In this document: piece by piece, positions 6,812-15,547 of the stretch
Layout of the letters: each line of letters starts with the position of its first letter
How positions within the stretch are numbered: position 1 is the first letter of the stretch
DNA from: Bacillota bacterium
GTDB lineage: Bacteria > Bacillota > Sulfobacillia > Sulfobacillales > Sulfobacillaceae
Length of the DNA: 64,000 bases
Direction of reading: 5' to 3'
Assembly (NCBI GenBank): GCA_023511625.1
Contig: JAIMBD010000006.1
Location: 56,525 to 120,524 of the forward strand
Notes under the pieces: generated by a model
What the model was told of the DNA's origin: nothing
What the model saw: the letters and a program-made list of their open reading frames with translations, nothing else
Database searches by the model: none
Made by a program: the position numbers and the translations under genes

Positions 6812-7701
6812 CACGAAGGCGTGGCCTCCGGCGCGTAGCGTTCCACCACCTCGCGCAGGTAAGACAGGATGGCGCCATGGAGGTCGGGACGCCGCAGCGC
6901 CACCTCAATGGTGGCCTTTACAAATCCCAGCTTCTCCCCCACGTCGTAACGCTCGCCGGAAAACGGCACGGCAATCAGCCGGCCGGTCTGGGCCAACACG
7001 TCCAGGGCATCAGTGAGCTGGATCTCCCCACCAGCTCCCGGACGCAAATCTTGCAGCGCCGCGAACACCTCTGGGCTCAGGATGTAGCGCCCCATGATGG
7101 CCAGCGGCCGTTGTCCAGCATCGAGCTGGGCCGGCTTCTCCACGAGGTGGCGAACCTGGACGGTTCCGTCCCCCCGCGGCTCCCCGAACACGATCCCGTA
7201 GCGGCCGGCCTCCTCCCGCGGCACCTCTTGGACGGCCACCACCGACAAGCCCGGCTCCCACTTGGCCATCAACTGGCGCAGGACCGGAGGATCGGCCACC
7301 ATCACGTCGTCGCCCAACAGCACGCAGAACGGATCCTGGCCGACATGGCGCCGCGCCGCCAACACGGCGTGACCCAGCCCCAAAGGCATTTTTTGGCGAA
7401 TGAAATGCAGATCGGCGATACGGCTGACCCGCTGTACCACCTCCAGGAGGTCCAGCTTGCCGCGTTCGCGCAAGAACGCCTCCAGTTCGGGTGCGCGGTC
7501 GAAGTGGTCCTCGATGCTGCCCTTATCCCGCCCGATGATGACTAAGATGTCATCGATCCCGGAAGCGACGGCTTCCTCCACCACAAGTTGAATGGTGGGC
7601 GTGTCGATTAGCGGCAACATCTCCTTGGGTTGCGCCTTGGTCGCTGGCAAAAACCGAGTACCCAGCCCTGCCGCTGGGATCACGGCTTTGGTCGGTTGCA
7701 C
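6811..7701 (-). CDS. galU: UTP-glucose-1-phosphate uridylyltransferase
   Basis: A 296-residue GalU/GtaB enzyme that makes UDP-glucose from UTP and glucose-1-phosphate for polysaccharides and glycolipids. The nucleotide-binding signature AAGLGTRFLP is at residues 10-19, followed by KEMLPLIDTP; later come VLLGDDVM, the catalytic-region VEKPAQLDAGQRPLAIMGRYIL, and GEIQLTDAL. The start is GTG with GGGGGGAG 3 nt upstream. It is transcribed with manC (39-bp gap) and lysC, supplying sugar nucleotides together with the GDP-mannose enzyme. Confidence 0.93.
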   Translation of the reverse strand: MQPTKAVIPAAGLGTRFLPATKAQPKEMLPLIDTPTIQLVVEEAVASGIDDILVIIGRDKGSIEDHFDRAPELEAFLRERGKLDLLEVVQRVSRIADLHFIRQKMPLGLGHAVLAARRHVGQDPFCVLLGDDVMVADPPVLRQLMAKWEPGLSVVAVQEVPREEAGRYGIVFGEPRGDGTVQVRHLVEKPAQLDAGQRPLAIMGRYILSPEVFAALQDLRPGAGGEIQLTDALDVLAQTGRLIAVPFSGERYDVGEKLGFVKATIEVALRRPDLHGAILSYLREVVERYAPEATPS

Positions 7702-7740
7702 GCTCTCCCCCCTTATCCGCTGCCCGCGCTCCTTTAGGGG

Positions 7741-8799
7741 TTACAAGAGGTGGTCGTGCTGCCCCTCCTTTAAGGCTTGGACCACCTTGCGGACTTCCTG
7801 CGCTCGATCGGGAGACAGGATCAACACCGCGTCGCGGGTCGCCACCACCACCAAGTCCTTGACCCCGATGAAGGCCACCACCGGGCCATCGCTGATGGCC
7901 GTCACGTTCTGAGCATCCACGAACACGGCATGCCCGCGGGCGGCGTTCTGGTCGTCATTGCGAGGCAGATGCCGGGCCAAGGCACTGAAGGTCCCCACGT
8001 CGTCCCATCCGATGTCCGCCGGAATGACATAGACCTCGCGCACCTTTTCCATGATCCCGTGGTCCACCGAGATGCTCGGCAGCTGCGCAAAGACCGCCTC
8101 CAAGGACGCAGGGTCCTCCACCACGGCAGCCATACCGGCGGCCACCTCTGGCAACCACTGCTCAACGGCCGCGATGAACTCCTGCACCCGGAAGGCGAAC
8201 ATTCCCGAGTTCCAGTAGTACCGCCCCGATGCCACCATCGCTTCGGCCAGCTCTTGGGGCGGCTTCTCTATGAAACGCCGAACGCGCAGGGGGCCACTGC
8301 CAAAATCTGCAAGAACCTCCCCATCCCATTCGATGTACCCGTACCCGGTTTCCGCATGCGTGGGCACGATGCCGAAGGTATAAAATCCCCCCCGCGCCTC
8401 GGCAGCGCTTAAGGCCACCTCGACCAGTTCCCGAAAACGATCCTCTCGCTGAATCAAATGGTCCGAAGGCAGCACCAGCATTACCCCCTCAGGGTCGCGG
8501 CGGGCGACGGCAAAGGCCGCCCACGCGATGGACGGGGCGGTGTTGCGCCCCACGGGCTCCCCCAAGATCTGGGTCTTAGGGACATCGGGTAGGTTTTCCT
8601 CGACTTTGCCGACGTAGTCGCGCCCGGTCACCACCCAGGTATGGGCCGCGTCGATCAGCGGGCGCACCCGTTCGCGGGTGTTGCGAATCATGCTGTATTC
8701 GCCCATCAGGCTGAGAAACTGCTTCGGGTGCATAGCCCGCGACAAAGGCCAGAAACGCTCGCCCCGCCCGCCTGCCAGGATCACCAACCACCGTGCCAA
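7741..8799 (-). CDS. manC: Mannose-1-phosphate guanylyltransferase
   Basis: A 352-residue protein with the nucleotidyltransferase signature LAGGRGERFWPLSR (residues 8-21) and PKQFLSLMG. Further blocks are ILGEPVGRNTAPSIAWAA, VLPSDHLI, FIEKPPQELA, YYWNSGMFAFR and DIGWDDVGTFSAL. It makes GDP-mannose from GTP and mannose-1-phosphate. It is the short form, without the C-terminal cupin isomerase domain of bifunctional ManC/AlgA. A TTG start is inferred; AAGGAG lies 9 nt upstream. It sits 37 bp downstream of lysC and 39 bp upstream of galU. Confidence 0.9.
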   Translation of the reverse strand: MARWLVILAGGRGERFWPLSRAMHPKQFLSLMGEYSMIRNTRERVRPLIDAAHTWVVTGRDYVGKVEENLPDVPKTQILGEPVGRNTAPSIAWAAFAVARRDPEGVMLVLPSDHLIQREDRFRELVEVALSAAEARGGFYTFGIVPTHAETGYGYIEWDGEVLADFGSGPLRVRRFIEKPPQELAEAMVASGRYYWNSGMFAFRVQEFIAAVEQWLPEVAAGMAAVVEDPASLEAVFAQLPSISVDHGIMEKVREVYVIPADIGWDDVGTFSALARHLPRNDDQNAARGHAVFVDAQNVTAISDGPVVAFIGVKDLVVVATRDAVLILSPDRAQEVRKVVQALKEGQHDHLL

Positions 8800-8836
8800 A
8801 CCTCTCGACTCCTTACCAGGTGATGGGCCCCAAGTC

Positions 8837-10066
8837 TCAGTCGGTCTCGAGCCGGCCGGACTCGTGCAACCCGAACGCTTCGTGGATGGCCGAGAGCGCC
8901 ACTTCGGCCTGTTCTCGGGCGATGATGCACGAGATCTTGATTTCCGACGTCCCGATCATCTGGATGTTGACGCCGGCATCCGCCAGAGCGCGAAACAGCC
9001 GGGCGGCCACCCCCGGCCGTCCGAGTAGGCCCGACCCCACTGCGGACACCTTGGCCACGTTGCGGTCGACCACCAACCCCTGCCCCTTGAGTTCCTCCAG
9101 CGCCTCGCGGCTTAAGCGCTCCGCGGCCTCGGCGTCGTCCAACGCCACCGTAAAGGCGATGTCGTTAAGTTGCTCGTGGGACAACGACTGAATCACGAGG
9201 TCGATGTTGATCCCGTGCCGCGCCAGCTTCTCAAACAGGTGCGCGGCCACACCGGGCGCATCGGGCACCCCTTTGAGCCCGATCTTCGCGATGCGCTTGT
9301 TTAGCGCCACCGCCGTCACAGCTTGGTTGGTCGCCGCCCCGCGGTGGTCGATAATCGTCCCCGGCGCATCTTGGAACGTAGACCGGGCGTGGATGACCAC
9401 GCCGTTGCCCCGCGCGTAATCCACTGCCTGAGTCTGCAATACCTGCGCCCCCTGACTGGCCAACTCCAGCATCTCGTCGTAACTAAGTTGAGCCAGCGGA
9501 ACCGCCGCCGGCACCACCCGGGGATCTGCAGTGAAGACGCCTGCGACGTCGGAGTAAATCTCACAGCGATCCGCCTTGAGCGCACTGGCCAGGGCGATGG
9601 CCGTCAGGTCGGAACCGCCACGGCCCAAGGTGGTCACGTCATCGCGCGCGTTGACCCCCTGAAACCCAGCCACCACCGGGGTCACTCCCGCCGCCAAAGC
9701 CTCTTGCAACTTCTGCGGGTGCACGGCCAAAATGCGGGCACGTCCGTGGTCAAAGTCGGTCAGAATCCCGGCGTCGCGACCCGTGAAGGACCGTGCCGGG
9801 ACCCCAAGGGCCTCTAAGGCCATCGCCATGAGGGCCGTGGATTGGATCTCGCCCGTCGACAGCAGCACGTCCATCTCCCGGCCTGACCGGGTGTCACTCA
9901 CCGCCTCGGCCTTGGCCACCAACTCATCGGTGGTGTCTCCCATCGCCGACACCACCACCACCACTTGATGGCCTTCGTCCAACGTAGCCTTGACCTTCTG
10001 GGCGACCCGCCGGATGTGATCCGGTGTGGCCACGGAACTGCCGCCAAATTTTTGCACAAAAAGCAC
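8837..10066 (-). CDS. lysC: Aspartate kinase
   Basis: A 409-residue monofunctional aspartokinase, first step of the lysine/threonine/methionine/diaminopimelate pathway. The N-terminal KFGGSS is at residues 6-11, followed by STGEIQSTALMAMAL, TTLGRGGSDLTAIALA and YSDVAGVFTADPR. C-terminal ACT domains (VPDAPGVAAHLFEKLARHGINIDLVIQS; a second copy ends LADAGVNIQMIGTSEIKIS) indicate allosteric feedback control. The GTG at 10066 follows GGAGGG with 7 nt between them. Its coupling to sugar-nucleotide genes is unusual; diaminopimelate for cell wall is a possible common theme. No lysine riboswitch fits in the short leader. Confidence 0.93.
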   Translation of the reverse strand: MLFVQKFGGSSVATPDHIRRVAQKVKATLDEGHQVVVVVSAMGDTTDELVAKAEAVSDTRSGREMDVLLSTGEIQSTALMAMALEALGVPARSFTGRDAGILTDFDHGRARILAVHPQKLQEALAAGVTPVVAGFQGVNARDDVTTLGRGGSDLTAIALASALKADRCEIYSDVAGVFTADPRVVPAAVPLAQLSYDEMLELASQGAQVLQTQAVDYARGNGVVIHARSTFQDAPGTIIDHRGAATNQAVTAVALNKRIAKIGLKGVPDAPGVAAHLFEKLARHGINIDLVIQSLSHEQLNDIAFTVALDDAEAAERLSREALEELKGQGLVVDRNVAKVSAVGSGLLGRPGVAARLFRALADAGVNIQMIGTSEIKISCIIAREQAEVALSAIHEAFGLHESGRLETD

Positions 10067-10220
10067 GTCTCTTCCCTCCAACGCTCAGGGGGTCAGGCCT
10101 TCCTCTAATAATACCAAACCGGCAGAAAGACGGCGCACGCCCCGCTAAGACAATCTCCGCCCGTCGACGGTAACCAGCGGCGGCTTGTCGACCGGGATGG
10201 TCGCAGGGAAAGGTCGTCCG

Positions 10221-10226
10221 TATAAT
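10221..10226 (+). promoter_or_regulatory. Candidate -10 element of the doxX gene
   Basis: A perfect TATAAT stands 98 bp before the GTG start. The best -35 at 17-bp spacing is TGGTCG (10198-10203), a weak match. The rest of 10067-10323 holds no gene; an ATAATA at 10108-10113 could be the -10 of lysC on the other strand. Confidence 0.4.
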
Positions 10227-10323
10227 TGGAAGGGGCTGGAACGGCGTGCCCTCCGACTTGCAGAGGTCTTGCACCCGGCCGAGACCAGTTTGTGTGTCAT
10301 GGCAAAGAGGAGGCTTAACCAGA

Positions 10324-10707
10324 GTGAATCAAACCGGCTTTACGGTGCTGCGCATCGTGATGGGCGTGTTTTTCGTGCTGCACGGATGGCCGAAATGGCT
10401 GCATCACCCAGCCACGGTGCTCTTTTTTCAACACCTCGGCATCCCTTGGGCCGGCGTGGTGGCCTGGGTAGTGGCCGTGGTCGAAGTCGTCGGCGGCGCC
10501 CTTTTGGCCATCGGCCGCTTGACCCGAATCGCCGCCCTTTTGCTAATGGCGGACACCCTCGGCATCATCGCGTTCGCCACCGGTCGCGCGGGCTTTACCA
10601 CCGGTTGGGGCTACCAGGTCTTAATGCTGGCTGCCCTGTTGGCCTGCTTTTCCCAGACCTTTGTCCGTCCCGGCCTCGGACGCCGAGCCCCCACGTGGTG
10701 GACTTAA
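10324..10707 (+). CDS. DoxX family membrane protein
   Basis: A 127-residue protein with four membrane helices and the DoxX pattern: RIVMGVFFVLHGWPKW at the N-terminus, then LGIPW, VEVVGGALLAIGRLTRIAALLLM and a last helix in YQVLMLAALLACF. DoxX-type proteins are linked to redox and sulfur metabolism or oxidant defence in different bacteria; no specific function can be read here. The GTG at 10324 follows GAGGAGG (10307-10313). The gene stands alone on the plus strand. Confidence 0.8.
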   Translation: MNQTGFTVLRIVMGVFFVLHGWPKWLHHPATVLFFQHLGIPWAGVVAWVVAVVEVVGGALLAIGRLTRIAALLLMADTLGIIAFATGRAGFTTGWGYQVLMLAALLACFSQTFVRPGLGRRAPTWWT

Positions 10708-10720
10708 GCGTGGGGGCCGA

Positions 10721-10819
10721 CTAGCGAACCCGGAAGATGTAGAGAAAGAACAACATGCCTAGGACCATCAACAGGCCCCCAAAGATGGCCCCCAGGAGCA
10801 ACATCTGCCCCACCCCCAT
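10721..10819 (-). CDS. Possible 32-residue single-helix membrane peptide
   Basis: An ATG at 10819 opens a 32-codon frame: a short polar start (MGVGQM), one uninterrupted hydrophobic helix of about 22 residues rich in Leu/Gly/Met, and a basic end (FRVR). It lies just downstream of the stress-protein gene in the same direction. No clear ribosome binding site is visible, and its start overlaps a small hairpin (ACCCCC/GGGGGT), so it may be a coincidental frame. No family is recognised. Confidence 0.35.
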   Translation of the reverse strand: MGVGQMLLLGAIFGGLLMVLGMLFFLYIFRVR

Positions 10820-10851
10820 TTCGGGGGTAGTGTGGCCGTGACATGTTGCTC

Positions 10852-11418
10852 TTACTCTCGCGATGCCTTCTCGGCCTCGTTGCCCGAAAACCGCTCGACA
10901 TCAGTGGCGGCGGTGTTCTGGAGAATGAAGTAGGCCCGCTGCACCAAGGCGTCGTCTCCAGAGACCGCTACCAAGAATTCCCCCGCTTCTACCGAGTGCT
11001 CAAATTGGATGGCTTTCTCCTGTTTGAGCCCCCAGCCGATGAGGATGCCGGCCAACCCGCCAAACACGGCGCCCTCCACGGCCGTCGTCAGGGCGTAGGC
11101 CAGGGGTCCAAACAGCAGCAGGGGACCGGCGGCGGGCATGAAAAAGACGGTAAACCCCAAGAGCAGCCCCAGGATGCCCCCCCAAAGGGCTCCGAATTTA
11201 CTCCCTTCCTTAGCCACTCCTGCGATGGTGGTGTAACCTAATGGCCGCTCGTGAATCGAAAAATTCTTCCCCACCAACGAGATGTTGGCCACCGGAATCC
11301 CGCGGTCAATCAACTGCCGCACGGCGTCTTCCGCCGCGGCATAGTCGCGATACGTCGCAGCGACGTGAGCACCATGGCGATCGTGGAGCGTTTGGGACTC
11401 GATCTCGCTGTCTGTCAA
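10852..11418 (-). CDS. YflT/GsiB-like general stress protein with glycine-rich membrane segment
   Basis: A 188-residue protein. The N-terminal 60 residues match the YflT/GS17M-type domain of Bacillus general stress proteins (AATYRDYAAAEDAVRQLIDRG, then ANISLVGKN). A central hydrophobic Gly-rich region follows (FGALWGGILGLLLGFTVFF; GAVFGGLAGILIGWGL), like the bacterioferritin/glycine-zipper type inserts of such proteins. The C-terminal part repeats an AGEFLVAVSGDDALVQRAYFI pattern seen in DUF1269-type sequences. The TTG start at 11418 has AAGGAGGG 7 nt upstream. The protein is probably membrane associated; its role is unknown beyond the stress-family link. Confidence 0.7.
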   Translation of the reverse strand: MTDSEIESQTLHDRHGAHVAATYRDYAAAEDAVRQLIDRGIPVANISLVGKNFSIHERPLGYTTIAGVAKEGSKFGALWGGILGLLLGFTVFFMPAAGPLLLFGPLAYALTTAVEGAVFGGLAGILIGWGLKQEKAIQFEHSVEAGEFLVAVSGDDALVQRAYFILQNTAATDVERFSGNEAEKASRE

Positions 11419-11511
11419 CGGTTGGCCCTCCTTCTTGGGGAAACCCTCCCCGTCCTATCATGCCACACCGGCCGATGGCGCTCTTCTCATTCATCGGACG
11501 CGAAAGCCAAC

Positions 11512-11538
11512 AAAAAACCCCGCGCACTTGCGGGTGGT
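11512..11538 (-). terminator. Terminator downstream of tRNA-Leu
   Basis: On the minus strand CCCGC and GCGGG flank AAGTGC, followed by GGTTTTTTG (A6 on the plus strand at 11512-11517). Confidence 0.65.
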
Positions 11539-11560
11539 GTAGAACCATGATGCTTCGGGT

Positions 11561-11649
11561 TGGTGCCGGGAGCGGGACTTGAACCCGCACAAAGGTCGCC
11601 CTTTGGAGGATTTTAAGTCCTCTGCGTCTGCCGCTTCCGCCATCCCGGC
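11561..11649 (-). tRNA. tRNA-Leu (anticodon UAA)
   Basis: An 89-nt gene including an encoded CCA. The acceptor arms are GCCGGGA (5') and TCCCGGC (3'); the TpsiC arm contains GGTTCAAGTCC; the long variable arm is typical of class II leucine tRNA; the anticodon loop reads CTTAAAA, with UAA. In B. subtilis tRNA genes also lie between yabR and spoIIE. Confidence 0.95.
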
Positions 11650-11676
11650 GCCGTCTTCGAAAATCGGGTTCGGCAA

Positions 11677-12072
11677 CTAGCGGCTCGCCCCACGCCCGCC
11701 GCGCTTCGACTCGGTGTTCCGTTTCAGATCCTGCAGCCGGTCTTCGCTCTGACGCATGAACCGCTGCAGTTTATCCTCGAACGACACCTGCGACCGACGG
11801 TCACGGTGGCCTTCTCGGCCCTCTCGGTGCGGCTTCGGCTCAGCCTGGCGGATGGAGAGCGCAATCTTGCCGTTGGCGTCCATCGACAGCACCTTAACCT
11901 TGACGTGGTCGTTCTCTTTCACGTAGTCCTTGATATCCCGGACGTACGCGTCCGCCACCTCCGAGATGTGGACGAGGCCCGTCTTCCCATTCGGCAAGGC
12001 GATGAACGCCCCAAAATGGGTGATCCCCGTCACGGTCCCCTCGACGACCTGCCCTACCTCAACCACCGCCAT
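11677..12072 (-). CDS. yabR: S1 RNA-binding domain protein YabR
   Basis: A 131-residue protein. An S1 domain fills the first 75 residues (VGQVVEGTVTGITHFGAFIAL, GLVHISEVA, VKVKVLSMDANGKIALSIRQ). A charged Arg/Glu/His-rich tail follows, ending in KRGGRGASR. It is a general-stress or ribosome-associated RNA-binding protein in Bacillus (YabR/Gsp13-like); the direct target is unknown. It follows divIC in the conserved order, although a 6.6-kb insertion now separates them. It has its own strong promoter, so it no longer depends on the divIC operon. The site before the ATG is weak. Confidence 0.9.
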   Translation of the reverse strand: MAVVEVGQVVEGTVTGITHFGAFIALPNGKTGLVHISEVADAYVRDIKDYVKENDHVKVKVLSMDANGKIALSIRQAEPKPHREGREGHRDRRSQVSFEDKLQRFMRQSEDRLQDLKRNTESKRGGRGASR

Positions 12073-12116
12073 GGCTCGGCTCTAAATCCCCCTAATTGCC
12101 GACTTTCCGTGCCGCA

Positions 12117-12146
12117 ATTATATGATTGCGCCCGGCAAGATGTCAA
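12117..12146 (-). promoter_or_regulatory. yabR promoter, near-consensus sigma-A
   Basis: TTGACA (12141-12146), 18-bp spacer, TATAAT (12117-12122) on the minus strand. It is positioned to drive yabR and possibly tRNA-Leu. Confidence 0.8.
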
Positions 12147-12149
12147 CGC

Positions 12150-13051
12150 ATCCCCGGCAGGCCCGATGTCCCGTCGCCTACGGCGATGGGGTCCCAAGGC
12201 GTGGTGGAAAATGGCCGCGTCTGCTTGGGGGTCGGTCTCGCTTGCTGAGCTCTCTTTAGCCCCTGTCAAGGCAGGCCGGTAGCGGCAACTGCCCCATCGA
12301 CGTCTGCTTCCATCGGGACGATCCCCACAACATCACCTGCCGGCCCACCGCGCGCGGTTCCTCGGCTCGAACCGGTTGGTGGATTGGCGTCGTCCGCGGC
12401 GTCGGGCGAAAAGGCCCTAGAGGCCAGGACGTCCTCGGCCGTGCCATCGACTAGGGCCGCGGCGGTGGGGGTGCGCGAAAGCGCCGCGGTTCAGTCGCGC
12501 CCTGCCGTGGTCGGGAGACGTCCGCCTGCGGCGCTTGGGCGCAGGTCGTCCCGACGAGGGCGGCCATCCTGGCCTGGGCCGAGGAGTGCACCGTGCTCAT
12601 AAAGAACCGCAGGCAATCCTTGCGGCATCGCGGTCAGACGACGCCCGCAAGCCCCGGTGTCTGGGCGATCCGGGACGCCGTGCTCGGGCTTACCCGTCGA
12701 GCCCGAGCGCTCGCAGCCGTTGTTCGACTGTCTGGATACCGACGCCGTTGGGGTACGCTGTCTTTAGCACGGCGGAGGCACAAATTGGCATCGGTCGTCT
12801 CAGCTACAGAGGAGGCCAAGGCGATTTGGGATAGCGGCACACGCGGTTCGCCGAAAAGGTTATCGGGTTATCAGCATGTTGCGGGCGCGCGAACTCCGTG
12901 ACCAAGTGGTCTGATCTCTAGTTCCGCCGCTCCGCCGGGGGTCCGACCGCCTGCGAAGTTGGCTGCAATCTCGCGGGTGGAATCGGCAGGGGGCACGTTC
13001 TTTCTGGTGGTCATGGGTCCAATGAACACCCACCCTGATTCCACGCTATCC
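12150..13051 (-). other. No recognisable gene (left part of the yabR-divIC insertion)
   Basis: About 900 bp with only short, mutually overlapping frames on both strands, none with a convincing ribosome binding site, family motif or consistent codon bias. The sequence looks like decayed coding DNA (for example a plus-strand frame of about 100 codons starting at GTG 12593) but I recognise no parent gene. Confidence 0.5.
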
Positions 13052-14152
13052 TTACGCTGAAAAAAGTAATACCGGTTTGATAACTTCTCCCGCCTGCATC
13101 GCTGCGATGGCACGGTTAATTTCAGCAAATGGGTAGTGCTTAACCAGCCGGTCAATCGGGAACTTACCTTCCGAAAACAACCCGACCAGCTTTTTTAGCA
13201 GGAGTGAACCCGTTGCATCCCCGCCCATAATCCCCCTGATCATTCGGCCTTTATCCAGTAAAGCGGAAGGAGGCAAACAGATCTCTCCGCCTTTTCCCGT
13301 GACGATTCCGCAAACACCTCGGGTGGCCAGAGACTCCACCGCCAAACGAATCACCTGGGGGGATCCGGTGGTGTCTAGAGCCACTTGGCATCCGCCATCA
13401 GTCCACCGGATTATTCGATCCACGGGATACGACACGCGGCCCAAATCGATGGCGTACGTTGCGCCAAGTTCCTGAGCCAAACGCAAGCGGCTAGATACAC
13501 GGTCGACAGCTATTATTGGGTCCGCACCGGCTAGCTTGGCCGCGATCACCGCCGACAAGCCAACGGTACCCACCCCGAAGACGGCCAGGGCGGTCCCTAC
13601 TGTCACCGGCATCGCGTTCCATACGGCACCAGCACCGGTTTGAGCACCACAAACGAGTCCTGCTAGCCACTGTAATGGAGCGTCCCCAGGTACGCGCAGC
13701 AGATTTCGTTCGGTAGCCAAGACGTAGCTGGCAAACGATGACTGTCCAAAAAATGCCGCCCGTACTGGCACTGCGCCCTTTCTGGCACGTGGGCTACCGT
13801 CTGGGCGCACACCTGCAAATGTATAGGCAAACAAATTATCACAGTACGTCGTCTGCCCTTGACGGCAGCGATCGCACCGGCCGCAGGCGTCCGGTGTCAC
13901 CAGCACGGCATCTCCCGCCGCTATCGTTCGAATCTCTTTGCCCACCTGCACGACGCGACCGGCTCCCTCATGTCCCAAAATGATGGGAAACGAAACCGGC
14001 AAGCGCCCGTCGCGCGCCCCAATGTCGGTAGGGCAGACGCCGACTGCTTCTATTTTCACCAACACCTCGTCGGGACGAGGTTCCTCTAGCTCGAGGGGTT
14101 CCACCGTCAGTGTCTCCCCAGGGTTCCAAGCCACAGCAGCTACAATCTCCAT
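13052..14152 (-). CDS. Zinc-dependent alcohol dehydrogenase, aryl/benzyl-alcohol dehydrogenase type
   Basis: A 366-residue medium-chain dehydrogenase. Catalytic zinc ligands are C (GVCPTDIGARDG, about residue 38) and H-E in GHEGAGRVV; the structural zinc loop has four Cys in CGRCDRCRQGQTTYC; the Rossmann motif is FGVGTVGLSAV. The class III/XylB-like pattern (GHEGAGVV, CGAQTGAGAV) points to aryl or benzyl alcohol dehydrogenases, but the substrate is not determined. The ATG at 14152 gives the family length; GGGGAG is 11 nt upstream. The gene sits alone in the gene-poor island, with a SnoaL-like pseudogene upstream. Together with ligM 10 kb away it hints at aromatic compound use. Confidence 0.85.
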   Translation of the reverse strand: MEIVAAVAWNPGETLTVEPLELEEPRPDEVLVKIEAVGVCPTDIGARDGRLPVSFPIILGHEGAGRVVQVGKEIRTIAAGDAVLVTPDACGRCDRCRQGQTTYCDNLFAYTFAGVRPDGSPRARKGAVPVRAAFFGQSSFASYVLATERNLLRVPGDAPLQWLAGLVCGAQTGAGAVWNAMPVTVGTALAVFGVGTVGLSAVIAAKLAGADPIIAVDRVSSRLRLAQELGATYAIDLGRVSYPVDRIIRWTDGGCQVALDTTGSPQVIRLAVESLATRGVCGIVTGKGGEICLPPSALLDKGRMIRGIMGGDATGSLLLKKLVGLFSEGKFPIDRLVKHYPFAEINRAIAAMQAGEVIKPVLLFSA

Positions 14153-14587
14153 GGTCGCATCATCTCCCCGCAAAGAGTGAGGTTGCGTCCGGCTCTCAAC
14201 AAGCGCTGCGTCCGCATACAACGGAGCACCGATATGCTGTGACATTAAGCACGCGATAGGCATCGGGAGAGGTCGGTCCTCTGCACCCCCTGCCGTTCGG
14301 CGCACCCGTTTTCGAGGAGGGCCCTGGGTCCTACCGAAGTAGACGGCATTGGGTCCACGTCGCTCCCGGCGCGCCATTCGCGGGCTCCCCTTCTCGTCCT
14401 TCTTCCTCCCCGCCGATCGCGCTCTTACCGTACCAGTACACCGTCCTTGTACGCATCGCATTGGCAGGTGTCCTTTCGGGGCCTGGGCCGGGTCGAAACG
14501 AAGGAGCGCGACATGCTGGAAACCGCGGAGTCGCCATCCCAGCTCGGGCGTCCGCGGTGGGCCTCGCCATCGACCGCCGGACCACTG
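14153..14587 (-). other. Upstream region of the dehydrogenase, no gene
   Basis: 435 bp without a supportable gene. It should contain the dehydrogenase promoter; no clear -35/-10 pair was found. A short inverted GTAC...GTAC element occurs near 14430-14450. Confidence 0.35.
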
Positions 14588-15308
14588 CTACCCGTCCTGT
14601 CGGGGCGACGCCGGGCGTTCCGCCGGCGTCCACCCTTGGCCGGTGACCGGATGCGGGGAGTAAAACGGCACCACCTTCGTGGCCGGCCACCGCGCCGGCT
14701 GCGGGTCCAGGAGCTCGTCGGGGCCTAAGGGATCCTCCGGATAGGTCACCGTGGAACGGCAAGGCATCCGGCGCGGCGGGTGCACCCAGCCGGTGGCGTA
14801 ATCCGCCGCCACGGGGTGCAGTAGTCCAGCGCCAAATCTTCCAGGCCCCATCCTCCGTGACGTACTCGTTCTCGCACAGCCCACCTTCCCCCCCACTGCC
14901 GCGTCTTTCCCGGCGCCCACGCATAGCGGCCGGCATGAGCCACCGAAACCGCGCCCGGGCCGTCTTGCGGTCGGGGCTGACAGGGATGACCCCTTGCCGC
15001 TTCAGGTGGTCCAAGAGATACCCCCAGCGCGGGCCATCCCGGCCGTGCCCGTGGCGTTCCCGCAACCGACCGCAGTCAAGCCGCCGCACCCCGTCACGAC
15101 CCTTCCAAAATCCCGCCATGCAGCGCACCTCGCCGGTGGGCGAAAACAGCGCCACCCCCTCCTCGGACAGGCATTTGTCGCGGTAGGCGCCGTATTGGTC
15201 CTGCAAGGCCCGGATGGCCCCGAGGTCCTCCACCAGCCCCAGGCGCTCCCCGCGCTCCGCCACGGTGCGCTCCCGCGCCTCCAACACCTGCGCCTTGCCC
15301 TCGGTCAT
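14588..15308 (-). pseudogene. Frameshifted SnoaL-like (NTF2 fold) protein
   Basis: Homology to SnoaL-like/NTF2-fold proteins runs through three frames. Frame 1 (15308 to about 14850) encodes LGAIRALQDQYGAYRDKC, LFSPTGEVRCMAGFWKGRDGVRR, YLLDHLKRQGVIPVSPD, TARARFRWLMPA and CENEYVTEDGAWKIW. The match then moves to a second frame (LALDYCTPWRR, about 14840-14800). It ends in a third frame (DYATGWVHPP, TVTYPEDPLGPDELLDPQ, WPATKVVPFYSPHPVTG) with a stop at 14588. At least two indels have broken it, assuming no sequencing error. The ATG at 15308 has GGAAGGG upstream. Such proteins sit in aromatic and steroid degradation clusters as small hydratases/isomerases or are of unknown role. Confidence 0.72.
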
Positions 15309-15547
15309 CTTTCCCATCCCTTCCGGCCCTCGCGGCTTTCTTCGTCACAGTAATCATTCTATCAGAATTCTTCGTTCTTCTATCCGTATCGTAATCCACA
15401 CCTTTCCCCCATCGTCCTAGTTTCAAGGGACAGCACAACCCGGCACCCCTTGTCGCCACCAGGCACAACCCCCGATCCCTTAAAAGACGCATCGGATGGG
15501 GTTGAGCGCTGTCGTCAGACTATAGGCAAGCATGGACAAAAGGGTTA
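15309..15547 (-). other. AT-richer spacer upstream of the SnoaL-like pseudogene
   Basis: No gene. The stretch 15350-15410 is clearly more AT-rich than its surroundings and contains TAGAAT, a possible -10, without a convincing -35. Confidence 0.3.

Noticed and set aside
8837..10180. Lysine riboswitch before lysC
   Set aside because: There is not enough space or the conserved core between the candidate -10 and the start codon.
12593..12901. 102-codon plus-strand frame in the island
   Set aside because: No ribosome site and no recognisable family; kept only as part of the decayed region.
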